Positions 22,424 to 34,456 of a DNA stretch of 64,000 bases are shown piece after piece; position 1 is the first letter of the stretch, and the number at the start of each line of letters is the position of its first letter. Where the stretch lies: positions 31,125,401 to 31,189,400 of the forward strand of contig OY754472.1 in the NCBI GenBank assembly GCA_963575645.1, in the 5' to 3' direction. The DNA is from Xanthostigma xanthostigma. Taxonomy: Eukaryota; Arthropoda; Insecta; Raphidioptera; Raphidiidae. The notes under the pieces were generated by a model. The model had not been told where the DNA came from and ran no database searches. It saw only the letters and a program-made list of their open reading frames with translations. A program made the translations under genes and the position numbers.

Positions 22424-23434
22424 GCAGGGCATAGTGGCGCATTCGTTTGCAAATTTCGTTTGGTTCGTAATTTTTTTTTTTAAATGTCCAGGAGGCTCTC
22501 GTGATTACTTATAACAGTGTAACATGACACTCAATATCTGTTGCCGTTATTGTTTAAACAACGAAAAATTGAAAATATTGCAAAATAAGTTTTTTTGCAA
22601 TAAATAATTTTTTTATATATTTTTCAGACTATTTTGAATCGAAAAAGTCCTTACACTCATTATCGTATCTTCAACCGGTGAATTTTTATGAATTTTTAAA
22701 AATTAAAAATTGTTGTAAATCGTGATTTTCTTGAATTAAATAGTACACCTGAAAAAAAATACCGTGATTTCTATTTTTTTATTAAATATTTAAACTTTAA
22801 TAAAAAAAATGGCGTAATCAGATTTCAAATATTTTATTAATTATTATGTTTATTATTCATAATAACAATATGCTCTTTACGCGCATGCACTTTAAGGATA
22901 GTAGTATTGTCATCTCACTCCCAGTCCTATGTATGACATTAGTAAGAGAGAGGCAGATGGTACGCTTCGACAAATTATTGCATATTGTTATTATCAATAA
23001 TAAACATAATAATTAATAAAATATTTGAAATCTGATTACGCCATTTTTTTTATTAAAGTTTAAATATTTAATAAAAAAATAGAAATCACGGTATTTTTTT
23101 TTCAGGTGTACTATTTAATTCAAGGAAATCACGATTTACAACGATTTTTAATTTTTAAAAATTCATAAAAATTCACCGGTTGAAGATACGATAATGAGTG
23201 TAAGGACTTTTTCGATTCAAAATAGTCTGAAAAATATATAAAAAAATTATTATTGCAAAAAAACTTATTTTGCAATATTTTCAATTTTTCGTTGTTTAAA
23301 CAATAACGGCAACAGATATTGAGTGTCATGTTACACTGATATAATCAGGAGAGCCTCCTGGACATTTAAAAAAAAAATTTACGAACCAAACGAATTTTGC
23401 AAACGAATGCGCCACTATGCTCTGCTCTAAATAT
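22424..23434. mobile_element. 1.0 kb foldback (hairpin) element
   Basis: The left arm (22424-22873) and right arm (22979-23434) are inverse copies of about 450 bp with only scattered differences, around a loop of about 105 bp. The ends read gcatagtggcgcattcg and its inverse. It encodes no protein; the open frame at 23129-23329 is a by-product. A transcript would form a very long double-stranded stem. Confidence 0.88.
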
Positions 23435-23599
23435 CAAAAAGGCAATTTTTTAGTAATTTTTTATAGGACATATTTGAGCTTCCCATATTTTCTTTTATTA
23501 ATTAATTTCTGTACCATTTAAACAAAAACTACAGGTTATAGTCTTAACTTTGTATAATCCACATGAATAGAGTGCTCATAACAAATCAAGTTATCCTAT

Positions 23600-24080
23600 T
23601 TAGGGTTGCCATCCGTCCGGTTTTCCATGGATTTGTCCTCTTTCTAAGGGCGTCCGGGGAGCGTCCGGACGGGGTTTTGTTTACAGTCCGGGTTTTAATT
23701 TGACTAGATAAATCTTTTCTCATCAAGAGACGATAGTAGAATTTTGTTTCTTTAATTCGAAAAGATTTATTTTTGCTTATTGGAATAAAGAATATAGAGT
23801 TACTGTTTGCTTTTTCTAATATTTATACGGCTCTTTGATTTAATTACCAAAGAGAATAGAGATATGAAAGCTTGTAAAATTCCATATCACAGAATCTGTG
23901 TTCCATATATTTCTTTAATTTTGTACGGTAGGTTGCACCAAATATGCTAAAAAAATTCATCTATACTATTTCTGTATATTATTTAAAATTTCATCAGTAA
24001 AAAAAGGATTTTCCTTGGAAATTATGTTTTTATGTTTTTAACTCAAAAATCCGGGTTTTTTGAGCTTCTTGTCCTAGTTT
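23600..24080. mobile_element. Possible hAT-type fragment (tagggttgccatccgtccgg)
   Basis: The left end tagggttgccatccgtccgg resembles hAT ends. No inverse right end or 8 bp duplication was found, so the element may be cut by the following (TAA)n tract. Confidence 0.3.
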
Positions 24081-24093
24081 ATCGACATTACAG

Positions 24094-24146
<53 letters not shown>
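24094..24146 (+). repeat. (TAA)n microsatellite
   Basis: This is an uninterrupted run of about 17 TAA units. It probably formed as the tail of a minus-strand LINE fragment whose 3' end follows at 24147-24310 (attggttaaaagaccaaaag). Confidence 0.85.
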
Positions 24147-24147
<1 letters not shown>

Positions 24148-24416
24148 TTTATTGGTTAAAAGACCAAAAGGCATAAGTTCAGCTATAGAAGCTGTTTTAC
24201 AACTTAACCTATCATTACATAACTATAACACACATGTGTACATGATTTATAATTTATAAAAATCATTATTGCTAGTGTCTGTGATTAACAAAATACATAT
24301 CAATTTTATTAACACTTCGTATTAAAAAAAGGCGAATTAATATGCATTTTAAGAAATATACATATATAATCATATTATTATAATTATAATTATAATTATA
24401 ATATTATAATTATAAT

Positions 24417-24996
24417 AATATTATAAATGCGAATGTAAGTTTGTTTGTTACGCTTTCACGCAAAAACTACTTAACCGATCATCATGAAACTTTGCACATA
24501 CACTCTTGAAGGTATTAGAAGTAACATAGGATACTTTTTATTAAAAAAAAATAAAAATTTTTTACGAAAAATAAGAAAGGGTTGAAAACATTTTTTGGGC
24601 CCAAAAATACCGAAAAATTTCTCCGAATCGTTTCAAAATTGAAATTTAACCCTTTAGTAATGATTAAAATGTGCTATTAAAATTTCATTAAAATCGGCCC
24701 GACAGGACCGGACTTACAAATTTTATGAAAACGTTAAATATTATAAATGCGAATGTAAGTTTGTTTGTTACGCTTTCACGCAAAAACTACTTAACCGATC
24801 AGCATGAAACTTTGCACATACACTCTTGAAGGTATTAGAAGTAACATAGGATACTTTTTATTAAAAAAAAATAAAAATTTTTTACGAAAAATAAGAAAAT
24901 TGTTTGTCAAAATATGTGCAATACCTCAACCCCTGATATGCATGTCAAAAGTCGATTTCCATCTCAATCGCGGGCGTAGCCGCGGGTAGCGGCTAG
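24417..24996 (+). mobile_element. Helitron with duplicated 5' end
   Basis: About 162 bp starting aatattataaatgcgaatgt occur at 24417-24578 and again at 24737-24898, offset by 320 bp with a single visible substitution. The second copy runs on to a Helitron-type 3' end (cgggtagcggctag, CTAG ending at 24996, followed by T). The first copy continues into different sequence. Both are non-coding. Confidence 0.7.
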
Positions 24997-25069
24997 TCTA
25001 CATATAAAATCCAACGTGGCTAATATTAGCATAGTCATGGCATAATAATATGACATTTATACTTTAAAA

Positions 25070-27942
25070 TTATATAATATTAGAGACAACCCATTGCTCT
25101 ATTTTTTTTCTGAAGGGGTTTAATTTTAGAACTTTATATTCCGGTGGTAGTTTATTATAGAGATTGGCAGCCAAATACGAAAAACTCCCTTTATATTTAG
25201 TTGTTCTATGTCTCGGGATTTCTAGTTGACATTTAGCACGGAGTTTGACAGAGTACAAATTCTCATTACGCCAAGATATTTTACCAATCAAATATTCAGG
25301 TTGACCGGAGATAATCACTTTATGTAAGAGACATAAGAAATTGATAACCATACCATGATATATGCTAATCATATTGCAAAGATTTCTATAGTTTGTTATG
25401 TGATCAAATTTTCTAATTCCACACGAAAATCGAACACAAGAATTTTGTAAGATTCTCAGCCTGGTTAAATCGGTAACCTTTAATTGTGGCACAAACACAG
25501 TATCGCAGTATTGTGCAATAGAAAGAACTAAGGATCTAGATAACGCGAGTTTGATTGTTTGGCTAAGATGTGAACGAAATTGATAAAGATATTTTAATCG
25601 TATGTATGCTTTTTGTAATACTTTATTTACGTGCTCAGAAAAGCTTAAATCAGAATCTGAATAAACACCAAGACTTTTAACAGATTCAGAAATAGCAAGT
25701 ATATCGTTGTCAAACACAATATTTGGACTGTTTATAAAAAATTTATTACGAGAGATTTTATTACCTATTAATAATACAACAGACTTATTTGGGTTTACCT
25801 TGAGTCCATTTCGTTTAACCCAAACCGAAAGCCTCTGGAGATCTTCGTTCATATATGATGTATACAGCGCTGTATCATCAGGATGAAAGCTCATAACTAG
25901 TTGGGTATCATCTGCATATGCATGTAGAGAGGTGTATCTCAGTGCAGTGGTTATATCGCTAACAAAAATAAGAAAAAAGACCGGTCCAAGGACCGACCCT
26001 TGAGGAACACCACATAGAGTATTTATCTGTTTGGAAGTTTTCCGTTCCTCCAATATAACCTGCCTGCCTCTATCCACAAGATAATTAGCGCACCATTTAA
26101 CTGCATTACAAGAAAAGCCAATGTTCTTAAGTTTAGCTAATAATAACTGATGATGTATCGTATCAAAAGCTTTAGAGAAGTCTATTTGCGCTAGCAGTGA
26201 TACATGTGAATTGTCGAATGCTGTTAAGAGTTCATCACATAGATTCAGTAAACTAGTTGCAGTACTAAAGTTTCGACGAAATCCAGATTGGGTTTTCGAT
26301 AAAATACCATACTTATTTAAGAAGTCTACAATTTGTTTGCAACATGCTTTCTCTAATATTTTCGATAACACCGGTAGGATACTGATAGGTCGGAGGTCAT
26401 TAAAGGTCAATGGATTAGAGACTTTAGGCAGTGGTTTAACTAATGCAAGTTTCCAAACAGCAGGAAATTCTGTACTCAAGATTGAATGATTTATAATATG
26501 AGTTATATATGGAGCAATGTATGGAAGACACATCTTAATCATTGTAATGCTAATCCCGTCATTACCAATCGCATGTGACTTAAGTGTCGAAACAATATTA
26601 TAAATGTCTGAGACAGATATAGTTAGAAACTCAAAATTAATATTTGGATAAGAAGATTTATCATTTTTATATTCATCTATGATACTATCAGATAAAACAG
26701 CAGGTGATACATTTAAGGACTCATTAATTTTATCAGGATTGCATAAATTGTAAGGCAACTGAACCTTTTTATTAAGTGTAACGCCCAATTTTTTAACATT
26801 GTTCCAAAGATCAGTGCTATTTCTTGAACTCCTATTGCAATAGTTGATGTAAGCCTGCTTTTCTCTTCTAATTGCAGCTGTGGTATAATTCCTTAGTTGT
26901 TTATAATACAGCCACTTGCCGTTATCCCGGGTTTTTTTGTAAGATTGAAATGCTTTATCCCTTAGGTTCATCATAATCTTAATGACCGGCGTTATCCAAG
27001 GACAATAGTTCTTTTTTGTTCTGACTGTTTTAATCTCAGCATGCTTATCAAATAGCGAAAGAATTAGGGTATTGAAACATGACACTTTATCGTCAATATG
27101 TGCTTTATTAATTATTTCATTCCAATTTTGATTTTGAATGTCTCTTTCAAGTTCATCACGATCTATGTTGTAGTCTCTGTAACTGAAAAATCTATACTGT
27201 GCACGTGGTTTAGGTATATTTAAGACACAATAAAGCAACTTATGATCAGTCATAAAATCCATGTCAACAACATCAGATTTAATGACTAGAGATGGATCAG
27301 AAATATAGAAAAGATCAATTAAAGAAGCATGCCTAGGGGTTACGCGCGTCGCCGATTAGATAATTTGCTGCATTCCACATGCTAAGAACAAATTATTAAG
27401 ATAGGTGCATTCCGGGGAAACTGTATCAATGTAATTAACATTAAAATCACCTGTGCAAATGACGTGATTGTAGATAGGAAATATGTTTGCTAATATACTC
27501 TCAATTACTCTAAAATTGGCATAAGGAATATTGGGGGGTCTATAAACCACCGCAAAAGCATACTTAATTTTACCTATTGCGAAGTCTAACCATAGTGCTC
27601 AACTCCATTGAAATCATAATCGTTTGCAAAATTTAAATAATTATATTTTATTGTACAACGAATATATACCGCTATCCCTCCACCTCTCGCATGACTCCTA
27701 TCTGCGCGAATGAAATTATAGCCATCAATTGTATAGAAATTGGAGTCATGCGCGATTGTGAGCCATGTTTCCGTAATAGCAACTATGTCAAAATTATTTT
27801 CAAGTATGTAGGACTTTAAATCAAAGAAACTGGAACCCAATGACCGAATATTAATATGAGCCACATTAAAAATATTGCTATCCATCACATTGCAATAATG
27901 ATTCGCCATTTTAACAAATATATCATTAAATAATTTAATCAA
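25070..27942 (-). pseudogene. LINE ORF2: endonuclease + reverse transcriptase, broken
   Basis: The protein nicks target DNA and copies LINE RNA there. The APE endonuclease (27942-27356) shows HINIRSL, ITETWL, RADRSHARGGGIAVYIR and TGDFNVNY, and ends with TDHK after 27262. A one-base frameshift lies near 27596, between the NGVEHYG end and the VVYRPPN segment. A TAA stop at 27356-27358 interrupts the same frame just before the TDHK region. The reverse transcriptase (from about 27262) is intact over 730 codons, with IDFSKAFD, GVPQGSVLGP and the catalytic YADD in HAYADDTQLV. The C-terminal half is typical of Jockey/CR1 (CVRFSCGIRKFDHITNYRNL). Only two lesions suggest fairly recent inactivation. 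Confidence 0.88.
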
Positions 27943-28086
27943 TCAATCGTTTGATTCGGAACTAAGGATCGAATAATAATATAATTAAAGTGTAACGTAT
28001 TAAAAATTTAAAGGTTAAAAACAATTTTATCAGAATAATAGATACTTAAAATTAAGCTAAAAGATATACTATCTTTACATTCGGCT

Positions 28087-28944
28087 TTAGTTTGTCTCTT
28101 CGCCAATTTTTTTAATGTCGATAATGTTTTTTATTACTAACACCTGTGAACTATCATCTTTTTTCAACTTTACACCATTGTTGTCAAACCATGCATACTT
28201 GTAATTATTTTCTTTCTTGAACTTTCTTGCCTCATAAAACAGAGTATTGAAGTATGGTGTTAAGTGATGATTGACGAAAATTTTGGTATTAGGATTTGCA
28301 TTTTTCCATATTAGCGAGGCAGTTAGTCTGGCCGCTTTACATTTACGAAATACCTTGTTTCGAATCCTGTCATCTGCAAATTTTACTATGACCGACCGCT
28401 GTCCACTATCTCGACGTGTTTTAGGTCTAAAGACCTCAACAATATTGTCATCGATAACAGAAACATCAGAAGCTTTGCAGATGTCTATTATTTTCTCAAC
28501 AAGATTTTCGTCTTCTTCCTCAGGTATACCGTTTATGGACAAATTACGAGATAACGTCGTTTGCTTAACAAATTCTACTTCCGTCTGTAAAAGTAGTACC
28601 TGGTTATTTAGTTGTTGATTTTTTTCTTGCAAAGATTTCATTGACTCTGTAAGGCTCGTAATAACAATCATAAAAGAATCAAGTTTATCAATAAAAGGCT
28701 TCAAATTATTTTTAATAGCCGTTTGAATCAAATCATTCAAATTTTCACTCTTAAATTGCTCAGAATCTAATTGTTTAGTTTTAACTATTTTGCAATTTGA
28801 GCATTTCCATTCAAGTCTTTTAGCATTATAAGATGCCACCCTTAAAGAAGCACATTCAAAATGGTATCTTAAATTACACTGCGTACATGTTGCGCATTCT
28901 AAATCAGATTGAATTGCAGAATTGCATGTAGAACAGATAACCAT
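28087..28944 (-). CDS. LINE ORF1 protein (285 aa) with PHD finger
   Basis: This is probably the RNA-binding partner of ORF2 in the LINE ribonucleoprotein. The N-terminus has a cysteine/histidine array in PHD order (CSTC…CATCTQC…YHFEC…WKCSNC, residues 4-50). A coiled-coil stretch follows near 85-125 (SLTESMKSLQEKNQQLNNQV). An RRM-like middle holds NLSINGIPEEEDENLVEKI. The C-terminal part (HHLTPYFNTLFYEARKFKK … YAWFDNNGVKL) resembles the C-terminal domain of baculovirus FP proteins, a module known in many insect LINE ORF1s. The frame is undisrupted. It ends 145 bases before ORF2. Confidence 0.85.
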   Translation of the reverse strand: MVICSTCNSAIQSDLECATCTQCNLRYHFECASLRVASYNAKRLEWKCSNCKIVKTKQLDSEQFKSENLNDLIQTAIKNNLKPFIDKLDSFMIVITSLTESMKSLQEKNQQLNNQVLLLQTEVEFVKQTTLSRNLSINGIPEEEDENLVEKIIDICKASDVSVIDDNIVEVFRPKTRRDSGQRSVIVKFADDRIRNKVFRKCKAARLTASLIWKNANPNTKIFVNHHLTPYFNTLFYEARKFKKENNYKYAWFDNNGVKLKKDDSSQVLVIKNIIDIKKIGEETN

Positions 28945-30310
28945 ATCTAATCGAAAAATAATTAGGACAAAGATAATATTTAAATACGAATGTCTTATAA
29001 TTCACTCTGTGCACACAAAGCAGAAAAATGCATGTTAACAACAGGAAATTGTACCAAATCACAGTGACCGCTTCAAATACATTACAGAATTATTTAAAAA
29101 AAACAGCATAAAAACATCAAATCTAAAAATTAAAAAACTGTTAATTAAGGTCACAACACTTTTTAACTGTTAACTCACACTTCTGTATAAATTTTATAAA
29201 ATAATTTCACAATTAACACTAAAAAAAGACGTAAATTTGCCGGAGCAGAAATAAATCACGACTACATGTATAAACCTATAAACCTAAAACCCTAATCCTA
29301 TTTCATAATAACAGAGCACTCAGAAAATGATTTCACTCATTTCTCTTGTTATTTCATAAACAAAGTAATGAGGTAGTGGCAGAGACCACAAGATGGGACC
29401 ACTGCACTGGCTGCTGAAGTTATAAAGGAAATTACCCTCATGTAAACAACACTAGATTGGGATAAAAAAATAATTCTGCTCTCTTTCAGGAATAATTATT
29501 GTTTTTTGTTGGAAGAACTCAAAAGGGCATCACATCCAGAGTTAATGAAGATACTCCAGTTTTGTTCACTTGTAGCCTCTAGTGAACGAGAGTTTAATTT
29601 TACAGTACCTTTTTAATTTAGTGGCTTGGAAAATTTTGTTTCAAAAGTTTCCGGAAAACCAACAACTCTGCACATAGCACAACATTGTGGAAATGGTTTT
29701 TATAATAATAATTATACTCTTTATTTTATCTAATTTTACAGTATAGTAAAATTTACTCAACTTGTGAGTATAAAACATGTCAGAAACTTAAATTAAATGT
29801 TGAAATTAAATGTATAAAAATCGTCCAAAGTGTATAGTGCTAGTTTTATCAATTCCTGTTTTAATTTATTTTTCAGTCTACTATTATTTAATTTTACTAA
29901 TAGTATTACGCAGTTTGTTATAAATGTTTGCTATTGTATTATTTAAACCGCTATTTACTGCCTCCAAATTGGTCTGAATTTTTTCAATATTATTTTTGTT
30001 CCGTGTAGACTGTAGGGTAATTATGTATATGACTTCGGTTAGTATTTTTTCTAACATGACACATTCTAGAATGAAGATACCTGTTACAGTTAAAATTTTT
30101 AGATTTCGAAAATGTGGTTTGCAGCTGTCTTTTTGCTTTATGTTTTTTATTGTTCTAATATTAATAAATTTATGTTTTACTACATGGTACACCGGTACAC
30201 GTCAATGGCAACGTTTCGTTACAGTTTCAATCACATGAATCGATTTTATTCTACCGTGCCACAATAAGTTTTATTTAAAGAGTTTAAATAAACAAAAATC
30301 TATGATTAAA
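28945..30310. other. LINE 5' region and AT-rich DNA
   Basis: The first ~300 bp is probably the LINE 5' UTR. An open stretch at 29440-29613 (+) encodes LEELKRASHPELMKILQFCS before a stop and looks like decayed coding sequence of unknown origin. A short dispersed repeat (caacgtttcgttacagtttc, 30,210) has a partner at 41,062. Confidence 0.35.
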
Positions 30311-30949
30311 TTGTAACAAAACTGTTCTAGTTCGTGGTGGAAATTATTTATTTACAGTAATAAGAACGTTAACAAAACAAATAAAGACACAAACTAAAGT
30401 ACTTCTCTAACGTAACAGAATCAAAACAACAAATTCTCACTAATAAAATAAAAGAATAAGTAATAAAGAATACGAGTCATTATCTATGTACACAAAATAA
30501 TTACAACACAGTAAAACAGCAAAATTTAATTAGCACACTTATTTATTAACTATATACAAGATATTATTTATGTTAAACCAGATTTTATATAATTGAAATC
30601 AATGGTCTATTATACCACACTCCGCACTGTTATTTATTTCCTAGTTATTTATTTCGCACACGTGTTTGACTATGAACTCACTCACACACGAAATCTGACT
30701 GTCTCTGACTGACTGACTTTACCGAGCTCACTTAGTCGTATTTACATAATATCTGGGTATGCTTTCCAGCGATTTCTGGAATATTCCTGGAATATCCCGA
30801 TTCTTTCTTATACCAGCATTCATTGTTGTTACAATTTTGGGATTTGGCTTCTTGCCGCCACAAAAACTTTTATACCTGTGTGCGTTATTATATTTATATT
30901 TATTGAACGTACTCAACAGGCGTCGTCGTCGAGAACATTCGACAAGATA
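30311..30949 (-). mobile_element. Candidate solo LTR, copy 1
   Basis: The stretch shares sequence with 61863-62462 (gtaacaaaactgttct, cgtggtgga, cacacttatttattaactat). On the minus strand it would start near tgtcgaatgttctcg and end gttttgttaca, and carries a TATA-like motif (tataaaag, ~30870). These features fit an LTR, but no target duplication was found and the boundary at 30949 is cut by a MITE. Confidence 0.35.
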
Positions 30950-31573
30950 GTCCATTGAAAAGTTATATTTGAAATTACATTTGTCAGAGGACGCAATTTT
31001 ATTTTTTAGATATCAAGAAGGGGTTAGTGTAAAGTTAAATTCAAGTTTGTGGTATCACAACCCTTGTCCTACGGCCGCCATCTTGGAAAAAGGGGTGCAA
31101 GTGGTTTCCATGGTTTATCTCACGAACTATAGGTCTCACAAAAAAAATGTTTAAACATTTTTTGTAGAAAATATAATTTTCTACAACTTTGGTTCAGTAA
31201 CTTTTTGTCGTAGAACCAAAAATAACAAATAAATGTATACAATGTTGGCTTTCATATACAAGACCCTGAGCCACAGCCTGGTCCATCAAAAAAAGCGAGG
31301 ACAGAGTAATTATGCCATTTCGAAAATGACCGTGGATTAAGCCTATTGGGAATACTATACGACCAAACGTTACTGAACCAAAGTTGTAGGAAATTATATT
31401 TTCTACAAAAAATGTCGAAAAATGTTTGTGAGACTTATAGTTCGCGAGAGAAACCATGGAAACCACTTGCACCACTTTTTCCAAGATGGCGGCCGTGGGA
31501 CAAGGGACAAAATAAAATTGCGTCCTCTGACAAATGTAATTTTAGCCCAAAAAAATGTAACATTTCAATGGAC
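30950..31573. mobile_element. Foldback MITE (624 bp) with TA flanks
   Basis: It starts gtccattgaaaagttat, ends with its inverse, and has TA on both sides (30948-30949 and 31574-31575). Arms of roughly 210-240 bp include agaggacgcaattttatttt and ggccgccatcttgg in inverse orientation. The open frames within the arms are mirror artefacts. Confidence 0.8.
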
Positions 31574-32073
31574 TAAGAAAGCAGTGACGAAATTATTGTA
31601 GACAACGTTGGTGAAAGTGATTACAGACGTGCAACCAAAAGTTAGTGAACGGATGAAATAATAAATTAGCATTTTTTGCGCACACGATATTTTCTGTAAC
31701 CATGTAATAATATGTAGGTATCGTATAATCTCTACACCGGTTATATTATTACCAATTAAAGTTATGAAGTAACATTTCGCGTGTTACGGGATTGTCCTTG
31801 AACTTAACCCCGAGGACGGGTGTTATGTTCAAATCTACGTCATAACATGTCGCTAGCGAAAACGACCTTCAAAAAATATTCAAGGACTGGTTGATTAAAT
31901 GTACAGGCTGCCGTAATTATACAAAGTAATTCACTAGGCGGAATTTCAACAAGGTCATTGGGAGCGCAACATCAGCTATCTCTATTAATTTTTGTTTGAT
32001 GCGAAATCTCCATTTGGTCAAATGGAATACAAAGACAAATGAATATCTACTATTCACTTAGAAACCGTGCTGT
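31574..32073. other. Non-coding DNA
   Basis: No gene or transposon end was recognised. Confidence 0.35.
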
Positions 32074-32640
32074 GGGCTATGTGCAAGGAGGCGGAGTTAC
32101 TAATTTATCGAAGCGAGCATTTGTGGTCAGCACTAGGGGAAACTTCAAACTCAAATTTTCCGTATGTCAGTGAGTAATGTTTATTAAAATTGAAAATAGT
32201 TATAATTTCATAAAGATTTTTACTTACAAAGAAAACATGGCCAAACTAGGCGATCTAGAAATGCTTGTGTGTCCGGGCTGTTGCGCTGATGGCGATTTAA
32301 GTAAAATAAAGATCATTGGCGCCATATTAATTTCACGTTACGCTGTCAGTGTAAACAAATTAATTATTTATATATTGGACATCATAACTGATAAATAAAT
32401 AATTCTCACGTACCTTTTATGTTATGCTATTTATATATAATGGTTTACAATCTTAATTTTATTGTATATAAAATTAACATCAGTTTTCCTTATTACATTT
32501 TTTTCGCACGTTATAGCCAACTAAAGTTTTTGATTTATCACCATAGAAACCTGTCGCGATTTCCATAAAATGTGAGTTAAATAATTCTCTATTATACCCA
32601 CTAGCGGCGCTAGTAGGCTTCGTGCACACAGCCTTATAGT
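32074..32640 (+). mobile_element. ~570 bp dispersed element, copy A
   Basis: It is inverse to copy B at 43487-44043 over the whole length, with some indels. The ends (ggctatgtgcaaggaggc and ggctgtgtgcacgaagcc when inverted) are imperfect TIRs. Both copies hold a short exon-like frame with CCADGDLSKIK (here from 32237), cysteine-rich and reminiscent of the start of a THAP-type finger. I cannot confirm a family. Confidence 0.6.
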
Positions 32641-32853
32641 ACCGTGTATAGCGAGGGTTAAGTGTATTTGTAATTATCATTAAAAAAACAAAAACAGTCT
32701 ATAATCACCTTGAACTGAGAAGTGTGGTTTGCAGTCAAAACATTCGATTTTCCAATCGTATGGAAAACTGCATCAGCTGTGAAATATAAATAAAACGTGT
32801 GCCAGCTAGAAATATACCGAGTGGTTAAAAAAATATAACATCTAGAGAAAAAG

Positions 32854-32870
32854 GTGTGTGTGTGTGTGTT
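32854..32870 (+). repeat. (GT)n microsatellite
   Basis: A short run of about eight GT units. Confidence 0.8.
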
Positions 32871-33720
32871 AACTCCGACGCACAACTGGAGTTTACTCCT
32901 TAGATACGCTGTGTAATGTATTCCATCTCATTCTGTCGCACGTTAAATCCTACAGATATATATGTATGTTTCTTTTGTAGCGGACGAGCGTAACGCCATA
33001 CTTGAAGCGGTGAAGCGTAACGCCTCACCAATTGATTTTACTACTCATAAAATTTCCTTACAGCTCAAAATCATTTCTTAAAGAGTAAACTCCAAAAAGA
33101 ATAGGGTCGTCCCGCCCATCAAAATTTAGTAATTTTGAACGTTGTACATTATTCCTTACACACAAACAAATACTGTAAGCCAAACATTTCGTTCTTATAT
33201 CCTTCCTCTTAATTGTAAACAAGAATTCAAAAAAATGTCTTCATTTCAAGAGGGTTAGTTTAGGCGCCATTCGTTGGACGCCAAAACGACTTTACTTTCG
33301 CGAATACATATAGAGGTGTGTCTATGGAAAGAGATGTGTACACAAATAGCGTCAGATCTCTTCATGAAATCGGACTTAATACCGGAGCATAACGTGTTCT
33401 AATGAAATATAAGAAACATGTCCGATAGAGGACGTGGTTGCTGTAGCTATACGTGGCCGAAGGTACCCAAATTTATCGATTTAATTACTGCAAGTGCGGA
33501 ACCTTCTGCGTTATTTAATTTCGAGACACGCTATTTGTTAACTCGCCGAACAGAGGTCGTTAATGTTTTCGTAACTAGTGCGTAATCATAGCCAAACGTT
33601 TAGACGATGTTATGATGAAGAGTGAAATTGCATATATGTATCTTCTGTTTTAAGTTTTCATTCTCAGTGGTTCCAAAACAAATAGTTATGTCCATTCAAT
33701 AATGAAGTAACGCAATACAA
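32871..33720. other. Non-coding DNA
   Basis: No gene was recognised. Two short phrases of the type gcgtaacgcc recur near 33,000. Confidence 0.35.
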
Positions 33721-34130
33721 TAAATAAAATTATCGATCAATTTTTTAGACAAATATATTAACAAAAAATATATAAATTCAATACATTAACGTTTCGGTTA
33801 TTAAAAAGGGAAAGGATAAACTTAATAAATTACAAAAGCATAATGTTGTTTATAAAATTAATTGTGAAAATTGTGAAAAGAACTATATTGGTCAAACTAA
33901 AAGAGCTTTTAAAACAAGAATAAGAGAACACCAAAATAATCATAAATTAATCCCTGATAAACATAATGTTATAACTACTAAACATAAATTCGAACACGAC
34001 CACAAAATTAATTGGGATAATATAAAAGTTTTAGATAATGAAACTAATTGTTTTAAAAGAAATATTTAGGAAACGTTACATATTAAATAAAAATTCTCTC
34101 AATGCTCAATTAGACGCGAAAAATTTAAGT
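33721..34130 (+). mobile_element. Penelope-like element 3' part with GIY-YIG remnant
   Basis: A terminal motif (taaataaaattatcgatcaa) and the acgtttcgg box precede a decayed frame from 33785. This frame encodes VVYKINCENCEKNYIGQTKR followed by AFKTRIREHQNN. The pattern V(V)YK-x-CxxC…YIGQT+R…REH is the GIY-YIG endonuclease linked to the reverse transcriptase of Penelope-like elements. A stop lies at 34067-34069. Homology continues in another frame to about 34130, so it is a pseudogene. Helitron DNA directly abuts its end. Confidence 0.8.
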
Positions 34131-34135
34131 AATAA

Positions 34136-34456
34136 CTAGCGGCCCTGTACGTGCTTCGCTACGTATAAAGTGAAATAATATAACAATTTAATTGGAACAT
34201 CTATCTATCTATTTTATTTTAGAATATACATGGACGTATATGTCTGCGCCGTCGTGCCCGGTGCAAAAGAACGAATGGGGAAGGAAGAAAAAAAATTTAG
34301 GGGTGGACTACCCCTAACATTTAGGGGGATGAAAAATAGATGTTGGCTGATTCTCATAGATACCGGATAAGCACAAAAAATTTCACCAAAATCGGTCAAG
34401 CCGTTTCGGAGGAGTATGGCAACGAAAACTGTGACACGAGAATTTTATATATTAGA
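34136..34456 (-). mobile_element. Helitron 1 of a head-to-tail pair
   Basis: On the minus strand it starts TCTAATATATAAAATTCTCG and ends GTACAGGGCCGCTAG. Its 3' flank is T. It is non-coding, 321 bp, and joins the next copy without a gap. Confidence 0.82.

Larger units (their letters stand above)
25070..28944 (-). mobile_element. CR1/Jockey-group LINE, nearly full length
   Basis: This is a two-ORF non-LTR retrotransposon with an ORF1 protein carrying a PHD-type finger, and an ORF2 with APE endonuclease and reverse transcriptase but no RNase H. ORF2 is broken by one frameshift (~27596) and one in-frame stop (27356-27358). Promoter and 5' UTR probably lie in 28945-29260. The 3' end lies within about 70 bases below 25070, next to a Helitron. 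Family assignment between CR1, Kiri/Daphne and Jockey is not certain. Confidence 0.85.

Noticed and set aside
29283-29297. Telomere-like cctaa/ccctaa motif
   Set aside because: Only two irregular units, no array.
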